A program made the translations under genes and the position numbers. From assembly GCA_964463695.1 (NCBI GenBank), contig CAYXCZ010000003.1, forward strand, positions 62,001 to 126,000: a stretch of 64,000 nt of DNA, given 5' to 3'. Every line of letters starts with the position of its first letter. Position 1 is the stretch's first letter. This document shows, piece by piece, positions 40,039 through 49,810 of the stretch. The notes below the pieces were generated by a model that made no database searches, was not told the DNA's origin, and worked only from the letters and a program-made list of their open reading frames with translations. The stretch is from JALNZU01 sp964463695 (GTDB lineage: Bacteria; Bacteroidota; Bacteroidia; Bacteroidales; F082).

Positions 40039-42765
40039 ATGAAAAATACACTAATACTCTTTTTTGTCTGTCTGGGACTTTTTACCCAATTGCAGCCAGC
40101 AAAAGCACAAGGATTTTTGCATGCTAACGGTAAATTTATTCACGATGGAAACGGAAATGAAATAATTTTAAGAGGCATCGGCACAGGTAACTGGCTTTTA
40201 CAAGAAGGTTATATGATGAAGACGGCTGATTTTGCAGGAACGCAAACTCAGTTTCGTAATAAGTTAATCGAAACGATTGGTGTAAATAATACCAATATCT
40301 TTTATGAAAAGTGGCTTGATAATCATTTCACCCGTCGTGATGTTGAAGCTATGAAGGAATGGGGGTTCAACAGTGTTCGTGTAGCTATGCATTACAAATG
40401 GTTTACCTTACCTATTGAAGATGAACCTATTGTAGGTCAAGATACCTGGTTCGAAAGTGGGTTTGTACGTATTGACAGCTTGTTGGATTGGTGTGAAGAT
40501 AATGAAATATACCTTATTCTTGATTTACACGGGGCGCCCGGCGGTCAAGGACACGACGCCAATATTTCGGATTATGACCCCACCAAACCTTCTTTGTGGG
40601 AAAGTGCTGAAAATCGCCGAAAAACTGTCGCTCTTTGGCGCAAACTCGCTCAACGCTATGCTAACGAACCCTGGATTGGCGGATACGACCTAATCAATGA
40701 ACCAAACTGGGAGCTTCCCAACGGAACATTACTCAAGCAGACTTATGTCAACATTACAAATGCCATTCGTCAGGTTGACAACAACCATATGATAATTATC
40801 GAAGGTAATTGGTTTGCAAATGATTACACAGGACTAACGCCTCCCTGGGATGATAATTTGGTTTACAGTTTTCACAAATACTGGACCTATAATACGCAGG
40901 AATCTATTCAATGGATGATCAACCTGCGAAATACGCACAACATCCCGATATGGCTAGGTGAAACAGGCGAAAACTCAAACTCATGGTTTACAAGCCTCAT
41001 CGCACTTTCGGAACAAAATAAAATAGGATGGTCCTGGTGGCCGGTTAAAAAAGCAGGTATTAACAATGTTCTCATGGTTTCAGAAAGCGCCCAATACAAT
41101 AATCTTATTTCGTATTGGAAAACCGGAAGTCCGCAAATTACTGCCAATCAAGCTTTTGCTGCTGTTATGGATTGGGCTGATAATCATCTATTTGAAAACT
41201 GTACTGTTCAACAGGATGTAATCGATGCCATGTTACGTCAGCCACATTCGGATGCCACTTTACCCTTTAAACCGCATCATGTGAACAATCCAATCCATTT
41301 CGTAAACTACGATTTGGGGAAATGTTCTTTTGCCTATTGGGACACGGACACAGCAAATTATCACTTGAATACCAACTCATTCACCAGCTGGAATCAAGGA
41401 TGGAGCTATCGCAATGATGGAGTTGATATTGAAGAATGTAATGACAATCATTCATCTTCAAATGGTTTTGGTGTAGGCTGGACCGAAAATAACGAATGGC
41501 TTCAGTTTACCATTGAAAGTGACAGTGCAGCGGCATATCAACTCATGCTTCGAACCGCCTCGGCATCGGGACCTGCAATCGTTCATTTTGAAGTAAACGG
41601 TGTTGACGTTTGTCCCCCGAAACAATTACCAGTTACAGGAGGATGGCAAACATGGCTTTCAACTACCATCGATAATGTAATACTTCCAGCTGGCAGTAAT
41701 GCAGTTAGGGTGTATTTCGAAAAAGGCGGTTCAAACATGAATTTCTTCCGCTTTTTAAATCCAACAGCTGTTTCAGGGGTTTCTTTTGGATACATCTCGG
41801 GAGAAACATCAGTTGAAGGTGATGCTATCATTTTAACTCTTAACAAACCAATCACTGAGTTAAATGCCTCACCTGTTGATTTCAATCTGAAAGTCAACGG
41901 TAATTCATTCGCTATTCAATCACTTGAAATTGACCCCAATAACAGTCAGTTATTAATCCTTCATCTGTCTGAAGAACTGCAATTTAATCAAACAGTTACG
42001 CTTAGCTATACAGGAAGTTCAGTTCTTAGCGGCGACCAGCTTTTAAGTGCTTTCACCAATAAAGCAATCAAGAACTTATTGCCCCTGCGCCATATCCCAC
42101 CAACTAAAATTCAGGCAGAAGATTTCAATTACAATTATGGTTTTCAATTGGAAGACTGCACAGATACCGGCGGAGGTAAAAATGTTGGCTTTGCAAACAA
42201 CGGCGATTATTTAGATTATAATATTTCTGTACCAGAGGCAGGTGTTTATAGTTTCAGGTTTCGTGTTGCTTCGATTTATTCCAACGGAAGGGTTTCAATC
42301 AGGACTAACAGCAGCGGCACGTTCACAGCCCTTCAAACAATCAGTTTTACCTCAACAGGAGGCTGGCAAACCTGGACAACACAAACAATTAATATCACAC
42401 TTCCGGCAGGCAATCAAACCTTGCGGTTATATTCAATTGCAGGCGAATACAATATCAACTGGCTAGAAATTAACGGATTAACCGACATCAATGATATCCC
42501 AAATCTTAACTCATTGAAAATTTACCCAAATCCTGCAAATGGAATCTTTTTTGTGGAAGCCGATTTTAAACAAAATACTTCTGTAACCTTCCAGATTACT
42601 GATTTAGCAGGAAAACAGGTGTATTACCAAAACACAAAAAGCTCGATGCTTTTAAATGAAAAAATCGATTGTTCAAACTGCAAACCCGGAGCTTACTTCT
42701 TACACCTCTCAACAAAAGAGGGCAGTATTATTCGCAAAATTGTTATAAATCAAGGGATTATATAG
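40039..42765 (+). CDS. secreted GH5 endoglucanase-like enzyme with CBM6-type modules and T9SS tail
   Basis: This 908-residue protein has a signal peptide (cleavage likely after AKA at residue 23). The GH5 TIM barrel spans about 25-370, with acid/base E221 in DLINEPNW and nucleophile E308 in IWLGETGE, so it looks active on beta-glucan. Two carbohydrate-binding-like modules follow (about 430-575 and 690-820, both with GGWQTW motifs as in CBM6) around an Ig/SwmB-like linker domain (about 580-685). A type A T9SS sorting domain (IYPNPANGIFFVEA ... CKPGAYFLHL) ends it. It should act at the cell surface on cellulose, lichenan or related glucans. No PUL genes flank it. Confidence 0.9.
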   Translation: MKNTLILFFVCLGLFTQLQPAKAQGFLHANGKFIHDGNGNEIILRGIGTGNWLLQEGYMMKTADFAGTQTQFRNKLIETIGVNNTNIFYEKWLDNHFTRRDVEAMKEWGFNSVRVAMHYKWFTLPIEDEPIVGQDTWFESGFVRIDSLLDWCEDNEIYLILDLHGAPGGQGHDANISDYDPTKPSLWESAENRRKTVALWRKLAQRYANEPWIGGYDLINEPNWELPNGTLLKQTYVNITNAIRQVDNNHMIIIEGNWFANDYTGLTPPWDDNLVYSFHKYWTYNTQESIQWMINLRNTHNIPIWLGETGENSNSWFTSLIALSEQNKIGWSWWPVKKAGINNVLMVSESAQYNNLISYWKTGSPQITANQAFAAVMDWADNHLFENCTVQQDVIDAMLRQPHSDATLPFKPHHVNNPIHFVNYDLGKCSFAYWDTDTANYHLNTNSFTSWNQGWSYRNDGVDIEECNDNHSSSNGFGVGWTENNEWLQFTIESDSAAAYQLMLRTASASGPAIVHFEVNGVDVCPPKQLPVTGGWQTWLSTTIDNVILPAGSNAVRVYFEKGGSNMNFFRFLNPTAVSGVSFGYISGETSVEGDAIILTLNKPITELNASPVDFNLKVNGNSFAIQSLEIDPNNSQLLILHLSEELQFNQTVTLSYTGSSVLSGDQLLSAFTNKAIKNLLPLRHIPPTKIQAEDFNYNYGFQLEDCTDTGGGKNVGFANNGDYLDYNISVPEAGVYSFRFRVASIYSNGRVSIRTNSSGTFTALQTISFTSTGGWQTWTTQTINITLPAGNQTLRLYSIAGEYNINWLEINGLTDINDIPNLNSLKIYPNPANGIFFVEADFKQNTSVTFQITDLAGKQVYYQNTKSSMLLNEKIDCSNCKPGAYFLHLSTKEGSIIRKIVINQGII

Positions 42766-42771
42766 GTAAAC

Positions 42772-44292
42772 TTAGTCTTTTGAAGCGATTTGTTTAAAAG
42801 CAGCTCCCAAATTTCCGACAATATCGCTCGCTATCATACTTTCCTGTGATAGTTGTTCAGCAGCCAAATCACCAGCTAATCCATGTAAAAAAACTCCTAA
42901 AACAGCTGCTTCAAATGGGGTGTATGACTGCGTCATCAGGCCAAGTAAAATACCTGTTAACACATCACCGCTACCTGCTGTCGCCATTCCTGGGTTTCCA
43001 GTTGAATTGAAGAAACACCTCCCATCCGGACAACTGATACAGGTATAAGCTCCTTTCAAAACAACATAAACCGAGTGGCGGATTGAGAAGTCTATTTGCA
43101 TTTGAATCCTTTCAAAGCTATTTTGCCACTTTCCAACCAATCGTTCAAACTCTTTAGGATGCGGCGTCAGAATGCTGTTAGCCGGCAAAAATGCTAACCA
43201 GGTTTTATTCTCTGATAGAATATTTAATGCGTCCGCATCAATAATTAGTGGCACAGAAGCGTTTTGAATCAGCAACTTAACTACTGAAGCCGTCGAAACA
43301 TTAACGCCAATTCCAGGCCCAACAGCTATTGCATTAAACTTTGACAAGTCAGGAAGTTGACTAATAAAATCCTTTGATTCATCAATACTTACCATCGCTT
43401 CCGGCAAGTGATTTTGCAACGGCAGAACTGCTTCTGAAGGCAAATGAACATGAATAACACCCGCCCCGCTTCGCAAACAGGCTTTTGCAGCAAGGATTGC
43501 TGCACCTGTCTTGTCAGATGATCCGGCAAGCAACAGCGCATGGCCATAAGAACCTTTATGTGAGAACCGATTCCTTACATGAAGCATATTTCGGGCATCA
43601 TCCTGAAGCGTTAAATAATTTTTCGTAACCGCCTTTTTATGCATATCTGGATGCAAACCGATTGGAACAACTTCCCAATTACCCACATAAAATTCATTTT
43701 CAGGTTGAAAAAAAGCAAGTTTTGGCCATTCAAACGTATATGTGTAATCAGCAGAAATTACTGCAGAACACTTAATATCAGTAGGTTGATCTGCAAATAA
43801 ACCTGAAGGAATATCTATCGAAATAATTACTGCTTCATGTTTATTGATATAATTAATCAGATCAGCAACCAAACCAGTCACACCTTTGTTAAGACCCGAT
43901 CCAAAGAGTGCATCAATCACAATCGAATCTGAGGGTAGCTCAGGAAAATCACTTTCGCTGGATATTTGTTTTGCAACAATTGATGTTTGCTCCTTTAAAC
44001 GCAGCAGATTTGTTTCAAAATCAGGGCTACCTTTTTCAGAGAAACGGACGATGAAAACTTTAACAGGAAATTTGTGCTGATCGAACAACCGGGCTAAAAC
44101 AAGTCCATCGCCTCCATTATTGCCACTACCGGCGAAAATCACAATCTGTTGCAATGGCTGTAGCTTTCCAACAAGCGCATTAAACAAAGCTGTCGCTGCT
44201 CTCTCCATCAGATCAATTGAAGTAACAGGCTCATTAATAATAGTGTAAGAATCCGCTTCGCGAATAAAAGATGTGGTGGGTATAGCAATCAT
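42772..44292 (-). CDS. nnrDE: bifunctional NAD(P)HX epimerase/dehydratase
   Basis: The 506-residue enzyme repairs hydrated NADH/NADPH. The N-terminal YjeF_N epimerase domain (about 1-215) has GSGNNGGDGLVLARLF. The C-terminal ribokinase-like dehydratase domain (about 225-500) has GHALLLAGSSDKTGAAILAAKACLRSGAG and the ATP-site loop NPGMATAGSGDVLTGIL. Fused NnrD-NnrE is the usual bacterial form. It is unrelated to its neighbours and converges with the GH5 gene (6 nt apart). A TAnnTTTG element lies upstream on the minus strand at 44332-44339. Confidence 0.95.
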   Translation of the reverse strand: MIAIPTTSFIREADSYTIINEPVTSIDLMERAATALFNALVGKLQPLQQIVIFAGSGNNGGDGLVLARLFDQHKFPVKVFIVRFSEKGSPDFETNLLRLKEQTSIVAKQISSESDFPELPSDSIVIDALFGSGLNKGVTGLVADLINYINKHEAVIISIDIPSGLFADQPTDIKCSAVISADYTYTFEWPKLAFFQPENEFYVGNWEVVPIGLHPDMHKKAVTKNYLTLQDDARNMLHVRNRFSHKGSYGHALLLAGSSDKTGAAILAAKACLRSGAGVIHVHLPSEAVLPLQNHLPEAMVSIDESKDFISQLPDLSKFNAIAVGPGIGVNVSTASVVKLLIQNASVPLIIDADALNILSENKTWLAFLPANSILTPHPKEFERLVGKWQNSFERIQMQIDFSIRHSVYVVLKGAYTCISCPDGRCFFNSTGNPGMATAGSGDVLTGILLGLMTQSYTPFEAAVLGVFLHGLAGDLAAEQLSQESMIASDIVGNLGAAFKQIASKD

Positions 44293-44331
44293 GTTTTTAT
44301 TTTGTGTTCAAAAAAATCTATCCGAACACAT

Positions 44332-44339
44332 CAAAAATA
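44332..44339 (-). promoter_or_regulatory. putative -7 promoter element of nnrDE
   Basis: On the minus strand TATTTTTG, 39 nt before the start codon. Confidence 0.45.
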
Positions 44340-44444
44340 AGGTATTAAATGGAAGAATGCCAGTAAAAATGTTTTTAACCACTTTCATACCTTGAATCTG
44401 GTTGCTTTGATTTGAATCTGTACACATATTAACACTAGCGTTCT

Positions 44445-44475
44445 TTTGTTATTCAAACAACTATGTTTATTTTTG
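44445..44475 (+). promoter_or_regulatory. promoter of the cytochrome c peroxidase gene
   Basis: TTTG (44445-44448), 19-bp spacer, TATTTTTG (44468-44475): a full Bacteroidetes promoter 26 nt before the start codon. Confidence 0.7.
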
Positions 44476-44501
44476 TTACACAAATCAAACCTAATTAAAC
44501 A

Positions 44502-45518
44502 ATGAAAAAGTTATTTTATGTAGGAATGTCAGCTTTTCTGCTGTTCTCATCCTGTACAAATCAAGGAAACAAGCAAGAGGATAAGACCATATCGGAAGCT
44601 GACATGAAATTAATCGAGACTGCGAAGATTTATTTCAGTAAACTTCCTGAGCCAAATGATCCAACAACACCCATGGCTTTGTTAGGGAAGAAGCTCTATT
44701 ACGATGAAACGCTATCTGCCAATGGAAAAATGAGTTGCAACACCTGTCATCCAATTTCCAATTATGGTGTTGATAATGAGCGTACTTCACCTGGGCACGA
44801 CGGGACAAGAGGCACTCGAAACAGTCCGACAACTTTCAATGCCTACTTTCATGTAGCTCAATTTTGGGATGGCAGATCACCTGACCTCGCTGACCAAGCC
44901 AAAGGCCCTATTTTGAATCCAATTGAAATGGGCATGAAAGGTGTTGAAGATGTCGTTTCTGTTCTTAAAAATTCAGCTGAGTATACTGAAATGTTTAAGA
45001 AAGCTTTTCCTGAACAGACGGATCCAATCACTTTTGACAACTTCGCCCTTGCTGTTGCTGACTTTGAGGGAACGCTGGCTACACCTGCCGCTTTCGACGC
45101 TTTTCTTGATGGAGCAGTAACGATGCTGGATGACTATCAAAAAGAGGGACTCAGCTTATTTATCGAAACAGGTTGCATAGCGTGTCATATCGGACCCGGA
45201 TTAGGGGGAAATATGATGCAAAGATTCGGACTTGTTCATGGCCCCTATTGGGAATTTACAGGAAGTGACCTTAAAGACGAAGGAAAATATACAGTCACGG
45301 GTGTTGAATCTGATAAAAATGTCTTCAAGTCACCTTCGCTTCGCAATATTGAAAAAACTGCGCCTTATTTCCACGATGGAAGTGTGGAAAGCTTAGAAGA
45401 AGCTGTACGAATCATGGCTTTCACTCAACTTGGCAAAGAACTGAGCAAAGAAGAAATAGATAAAATGATTTCTTTCTTCAAAAGTCTTACCGGTAAAATA
45501 CCAGATCACGCTTTATAA
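44502..45518 (+). CDS. di-heme cytochrome c peroxidase/MauG-like lipoprotein
   Basis: This 338-residue protein has a lipoprotein signal (LLFSSC, cysteine 18) and two heme c sites, CNTCH (79-83) and CIACH (225-229). Surrounding sequence matches bacterial di-heme cytochrome c peroxidases (GKKLYYDETLSANGKMSC, FWDGRSPDLADQAKGPI, SPSLRNIEKTAPYFHDG). It would act in the periplasm, reducing hydrogen peroxide with electrons from a c-type cytochrome or quinol route; MauG-like oxidation is an alternative. It suggests tolerance of some oxygen or peroxide despite the anaerobic hydrogenase genes. It stands alone with its own promoter and shares a terminator with the convergent operon. Confidence 0.9.
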   Translation: MKKLFYVGMSAFLLFSSCTNQGNKQEDKTISEADMKLIETAKIYFSKLPEPNDPTTPMALLGKKLYYDETLSANGKMSCNTCHPISNYGVDNERTSPGHDGTRGTRNSPTTFNAYFHVAQFWDGRSPDLADQAKGPILNPIEMGMKGVEDVVSVLKNSAEYTEMFKKAFPEQTDPITFDNFALAVADFEGTLATPAAFDAFLDGAVTMLDDYQKEGLSLFIETGCIACHIGPGLGGNMMQRFGLVHGPYWEFTGSDLKDEGKYTVTGVESDKNVFKSPSLRNIEKTAPYFHDGSVESLEEAVRIMAFTQLGKELSKEEIDKMISFFKSLTGKIPDHAL

Positions 45519-45542
45519 ACAATGCCTGGTCAATGAAACGTA

Positions 45543-45578
45543 AAAATCCCGCAATTACTCCAGTAACTGCGGGATTTT
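45543..45578. terminator. bidirectional intrinsic terminator
   Basis: AAAATCCCGCA pairs with TGCGGGATTTT (11 bp), with a further small inner stem. It serves the peroxidase gene (plus) and the convergent metal-uptake operon (minus). Confidence 0.88.
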
Positions 45579-45617
45579 AATTAACTCAAGGGTGATTACA
45601 AATTCATTAGGACAAGT

Positions 45618-46112
45618 TTAATTTCTTCGCAACATCTTAATGCTTAATCCCTTTTGAGCCGACCAACCCTCTTTGTCCGTCAAACTGATGAAAAAATGAT
45701 AGTCGCCTTCATCAAACAGCCCGTTGGAATTTGAAAGTGGGATTTCAAGGACCTGGTTCACCTGATACGATGCTGTTTCTGCTGGAATGTTAAAATCCTG
45801 AATAAAAACAAATGGATTTACCGGTGCTTTCACAGGCCACATCTCACAAATTGTTAATTCAGTACTATGTGAATGATGATCGAAATTGTGATGTATAGCA
45901 ATACTGTATGAGCCCAACTCTTTGTTGTCCGAAATTGACAGACTTACTATAAAAGGTTCATTAAAGTAAATTGTATCACAGTTTAACGGAAATGTTGATT
46001 CACCCAAAAGATCAATTACGGGTTTTTGGTCATCGATTTCATCTTTTTGACAGCCATAAATACCAGTTAAAAAGATAGTAAACAGAAAACTCTTAATTAT
46101 TAAATTTCTCAT
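45618..46112 (-). CDS. His-rich DUF4625-like lipoprotein, last gene of the metal-uptake operon
   Basis: This 164-residue protein has a lipoprotein signal (IFLTGIYGC, then QKDEID). The mature region has an Ig-like beta pattern and a histidine cluster (HHNFDHHSHS) around residues 74-83, suggesting metal binding. It resembles the C-terminal kind of DUF4625 domain found in Bacteroidetes lipoproteins. It lies 21 nt downstream of another such protein and in line with a TonB receptor and a Fur/Zur-like regulator, which suggests a surface metal-capture role. Which metal is unknown; zinc is the best guess. No enzymatic motif is seen. Confidence 0.75.
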   Translation of the reverse strand: MRNLIIKSFLFTIFLTGIYGCQKDEIDDQKPVIDLLGESTFPLNCDTIYFNEPFIVSLSISDNKELGSYSIAIHHNFDHHSHSTELTICEMWPVKAPVNPFVFIQDFNIPAETASYQVNQVLEIPLSNSNGLFDEGDYHFFISLTDKEGWSAQKGLSIKMLRRN

Positions 46113-46133
46113 ATCATTTAATTAAAATATTGA

Positions 46134-46982
46134 TTACATGTTTATTACAATAGGATAATGAGCTGAATATACCCAGTTTGCACCATAGGCATCTTTTACT
46201 TTAATTAATAAATAATGCTCCCCCGACTGCCAACCGAAAGCACCTCCAATCACTTTTTGAGGAAGATCGTTATCAACAAAAGATCCAATTGTAATAGTCG
46301 CACTAAAATTGTCGGTCTGAGGAGAATCAAATTCATGGGTATGCAACAAAGCAATTGTATTGCTTGAGCTAACTTGTTCATCGGTAAGATTTTGACTAAC
46401 CCGTACCAATGCGATATACAATGCATCCAAAGCCATGTCATCCGAAACTGACCCACTGATTGTGATGCTGCTCCCATTACTGAACGCTTGTAAATTTTCA
46501 GGGGCTGAAGTTATATTCAGAACAGGAGCAGTCATATCCACAGGAACCTTTAGCTCTATTTCATCTTCAATAACTGTTTGATTTCCCTCCATATCAGTAA
46601 CAGTAAAATGAAAATGATAATGTCCGACTTCAGCATCAAACGGCACTTCAAGATGCTCATGGAAAGTGGTGTTTTTTAATCCAGAGAATTTAGTATAAAC
46701 GGTATCAACTTCCCAAAGGCCCGCGTCGAAAAGAACCAAACTACTTTTTGCAACATGTTCACCTTCAGGATGTATGGTGACGGCAATCTGCTGAATTTTT
46801 CCTTCTGCAACAATCTCAGCCTCAATATGTAAATCATTGCCAAGGTAGGCAATTCTACCATTTTCATAACCTATTTCAGTTATTGTGATTACTGGCTTTG
46901 CAACTTGCTCATTCTTTTTACATGAGGTAAAAGAAAAAACTGCTAAAACTATAATAATTTGTATTAAATAATTGATTTTCAT
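46134..46982 (-). CDS. DUF4625-like lipoprotein, probable metal capture
   Basis: This 282-residue protein has a lipoprotein signal (AVFSFTSC, then KKNEQ). It has two repeated Ig-like domains (roughly 30-145 and 155-282). The first holds a histidine-rich stretch (HEHLEVPFDAEVGHYHFHF), the second HTHEF, both suitable for metal ligands. Like its shorter neighbour it fits the DUF4625 group. It lies 12 nt downstream of the TonB receptor gene, so it is probably the surface partner handing metal to that receptor. The pair could be a tandem duplication, but sequence similarity between them looks low to me. Confidence 0.75.
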   Translation of the reverse strand: MKINYLIQIIIVLAVFSFTSCKKNEQVAKPVITITEIGYENGRIAYLGNDLHIEAEIVAEGKIQQIAVTIHPEGEHVAKSSLVLFDAGLWEVDTVYTKFSGLKNTTFHEHLEVPFDAEVGHYHFHFTVTDMEGNQTVIEDEIELKVPVDMTAPVLNITSAPENLQAFSNGSSITISGSVSDDMALDALYIALVRVSQNLTDEQVSSSNTIALLHTHEFDSPQTDNFSATITIGSFVDNDLPQKVIGGAFGWQSGEHYLLIKVKDAYGANWVYSAHYPIVINM

Positions 46983-46994
46983 TATGTTAAATTT

Positions 46995-49400
46995 TTAGTT
47001 GTTAATTGATTTATTAAAAGGGATAGTAATATTTAAAACAAAACTCCGGCCAGGCTCAGGAACATTAATTAGCCTGTAATAACTTGTGTGATTAAAATAT
47101 TTGGAGTTAAATAGGTTTTGAATTTGAACTGCAACATTGAATGACTGTTTATTCCATTTTATCTGTGTACCAAACGCAACATTGACAGTTTGATATCCGC
47201 TCGTTTTTTCTTCAGGCGGAACAATTGCATTTTGATTTCCTACCAACCTGACATCCCAAGACAGGTAAGGGTTTGCAAATGTTTTTGTTCCTTGCGGCTC
47301 GAATCTGGCATTCAGCAATAACGAAGCAGGAGGCGAAAAAGGCAAAGCGAAGCCTTTTTTATCGCCTGATGTTTGTAAAGAATAAACATAGTCGCCAATT
47401 ATTCCCAATCTTAAGTTTGAGCCGATTGCATAATGTGCATGAAGTTCTCCACCATATCGGAGTACTTCACTTTGAGAATATGTAAATATTTGATTTCCAT
47501 TACCATACAACCTATCATGCTCAAAACCTGGGTTCAAATAGATGTAATTTACAAAATAGGTTCCAAAAGGGGTAAGTCCGATTGCCAGCTTTTCGGACTG
47601 CCACTCCAAACCAAAATCGATTTGATAAGCAACCTCTGGCGATAAATCAGCGTTTCCCTTTTCATAACTAAAATGATGATAATTTACCCCATTGGCAGCT
47701 AACTCCTTAGCAATAGGCATCCGGAAGCTTTTTCCTAAGTTTGCTTTGAAATCGAAATCTCGCAATGTAGCAACATAACCAACTGACCATGAAATATTTG
47801 AAAAACTTCTATCGAGCTCCGATGCGCGCTGAACAAAAATCTTTTCATCACTTCCCTCCCCTTTTGGACTCTCAAACCAGTCGTAGTAAGCATCTGTATG
47901 GAGGAAACCTGCATCATATCTAATTCCTGCCTGTAAAACTGCGGTATTGGAAAGCCTGTAGTTCCAATAAGTGAAAACACCTGACGAAAATTGTTTGAAT
48001 GCTGGAATAATAAAACCTCTTCCATCAATGGTATTCGATTGATATTCTGCACTTAAACCAAATTTGGCTTCAACATTCGAAAATGGCATAATTGAAATTT
48101 TTGTGTTACCTGATATTACAGATTTGTCGAAAGCTCGCTCAAGATCGGCAGGAAATGCCAAAGTATCAGGAAAAACCGCCGGCATATACCCGTGATTCAC
48201 ATAATTACTCCATTCCTGACGCAAATTCTGTTGATAACCAACTTCGGCCGACCATTGGTAATTTTCACGGAAAATATCACTTTTGTTCACAATTTTAATG
48301 TGCCGAACTTCCTGATAAGGGAAGTGTATATCCCGTGATGAAGCGTCGTGCAAGTCTGTGTCAACCCTTCGTGGTTCGAGGCCATGAGCATTGGCAAAAA
48401 ACCCTTGTTTGGCATTCAATACACTCATAAAGATTCTGTTAGTGAAGTGCCTTTCAACAAAACCAATCGAAAAATGAATGTTTTGCTCATTTCCTGCGGT
48501 ATTTCGCAATCGTCGTTCATGTAGCGCTGCCTTAAAAGAATAAATGTCAACACTATCTGTTGGCACTTTATAGTCAGCAAAATCAGCCAAACTTGTCCTT
48601 AAAGTAAAAAAGAACTTGCTTTTCCTTACAAAAGCATACAAAGAACCACCCAACAAATTATTATTGCTGTTAGCCGTAAAATCAAGAGTGCCTCCGGCAG
48701 TGCATGGTTCCGGTATTTTATTCTGCTTCAGATCAATAACACCACCAATAGCATCAGAACCATACATGAGCGATGCCGGTCCTTTGACAACCTCTACCTG
48801 CTCAATCGCATATTGATCAATTTCCAATCCATGATCTGAGCCCCATTGCTGACTTTCGTGCTTGATTCCGTGTTCTACCACCACTACTCTATTGAATCCC
48901 AAACCCCTAATAGCAGGTTTCGACTGTCCTGAACCAATACTCATGGCATCAACTCCCGGCAGTCTGTCAAGGGTTTTCATCAAATCACCACTTAGGTGCT
49001 GTTTCAGAAAAGCAGTGTTCGCAACATCTACCGTGAGCGAATTCTCCTTATGTACCGGGTCGGTCAAATGACCTGTTACAACAACTTCCTGCAAAGTTTG
49101 CCTTACAGGAAACAAGGTAACATACAGATCCATGTTCTTATTTATTGTAAGTAATTGTTTATATGCAACATAACCTATATAAGTAATTTCCAGCGTATAG
49201 TCTCCCATTGGCATGGAGCTAAACACGAAATTACCGTTCGCATCAGTTGCTTGACCAAAGTAGCTTGGATTGAGCACGATTGTGGCACCGGGAAGTGGCA
49301 TCCCAAGGTCATCAGAAACCGTTCCTTTTAAAGTAAATGTCTGGCTGTTTGCCATATAGGATAAACCTAAAATAACAATCAGAAGGTAATACCTTCTCAT
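46995..49400 (-). CDS. TonB-dependent outer-membrane receptor (probable metal uptake)
   Basis: This 801-residue protein has a signal peptide (MRRYYLLIVILGLSYMANSQ), then a carboxypeptidase-regulatory-like domain (about 22-100, LKGTVSDDLGMPLPGATIVL). The plug domain follows (about 115-230, with DRLPGVDAM and GPASLMYGSDAIGGVIDL), then a 22-strand barrel ending in a typical aromatic C-terminus. The plug contains a His-rich stretch (EHGIKHESQQWGSDHGLE) that could bind a metal. Its operon has a Fur/Zur-like repressor upstream and two His-rich lipoproteins downstream, so zinc or another metal complex is the likely cargo. SusD is absent, arguing against glycan import. Confidence 0.9.
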   Translation of the reverse strand: MRRYYLLIVILGLSYMANSQTFTLKGTVSDDLGMPLPGATIVLNPSYFGQATDANGNFVFSSMPMGDYTLEITYIGYVAYKQLLTINKNMDLYVTLFPVRQTLQEVVVTGHLTDPVHKENSLTVDVANTAFLKQHLSGDLMKTLDRLPGVDAMSIGSGQSKPAIRGLGFNRVVVVEHGIKHESQQWGSDHGLEIDQYAIEQVEVVKGPASLMYGSDAIGGVIDLKQNKIPEPCTAGGTLDFTANSNNNLLGGSLYAFVRKSKFFFTLRTSLADFADYKVPTDSVDIYSFKAALHERRLRNTAGNEQNIHFSIGFVERHFTNRIFMSVLNAKQGFFANAHGLEPRRVDTDLHDASSRDIHFPYQEVRHIKIVNKSDIFRENYQWSAEVGYQQNLRQEWSNYVNHGYMPAVFPDTLAFPADLERAFDKSVISGNTKISIMPFSNVEAKFGLSAEYQSNTIDGRGFIIPAFKQFSSGVFTYWNYRLSNTAVLQAGIRYDAGFLHTDAYYDWFESPKGEGSDEKIFVQRASELDRSFSNISWSVGYVATLRDFDFKANLGKSFRMPIAKELAANGVNYHHFSYEKGNADLSPEVAYQIDFGLEWQSEKLAIGLTPFGTYFVNYIYLNPGFEHDRLYGNGNQIFTYSQSEVLRYGGELHAHYAIGSNLRLGIIGDYVYSLQTSGDKKGFALPFSPPASLLLNARFEPQGTKTFANPYLSWDVRLVGNQNAIVPPEEKTSGYQTVNVAFGTQIKWNKQSFNVAVQIQNLFNSKYFNHTSYYRLINVPEPGRSFVLNITIPFNKSINN

Positions 49401-49441
49401 AAGATAAAATAAATGGTGATAAAAAATTGGACTTCCTGTGT

Positions 49442-49804
49442 TTAAAGAAGTGATACCGGTGGAGCACGCGGACTTATCAGATGATGAATATCAGTAAATG
49501 TAACAGATTCAGCATTAACAAGATAACGAAATTCAATTCCTTCTATTACCCTAAATGAAACCAAGTTGACAGGAATATCCTTTAAAGCTAGTTTAAACCC
49601 AATAACAAGGCAGCTTTTTTGTTTGGAATGTTCTGTCTTCCAGGCAAGTGTTGAATAATCATCAACATCAGCTCTTTTGCCGACACAGGAATGGTCACAA
49701 CTGCCTCCTGTATGAAATTCAAGTGTATGAATAGCCTGATATACTGTTGGATAACCAAACAGCAAAAGTAATAGAAGGGCAATATGTTGTTTAAATTTTT
49801 TCAA
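49442..49804 (-). CDS. small Cys/His membrane-anchored protein in the metal operon
   Basis: This 120-residue protein has an N-terminal hydrophobic segment (about residues 7-25) that may be a signal peptide or anchor. A compact cluster of possible metal ligands follows: H26, H31, C36, H38 and C40 (in HTGGSCDHSC), H59 and C64. A proline-rich C-terminus (HHLISPRAPPVSLL) ends it. I do not recognise the family with certainty. It is placed between the regulator (6 nt) and the receptor (41 nt gap), so it is likely part of the same uptake or sensing function. Size and composition resemble small exported metal-handling proteins of Bacteroidetes TonB loci. Confidence 0.7.
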   Translation of the reverse strand: MKKFKQHIALLLLLLFGYPTVYQAIHTLEFHTGGSCDHSCVGKRADVDDYSTLAWKTEHSKQKSCLVIGFKLALKDIPVNLVSFRVIEGIEFRYLVNAESVTFTDIHHLISPRAPPVSLL

Positions 49805-49810
49805 AAAACC

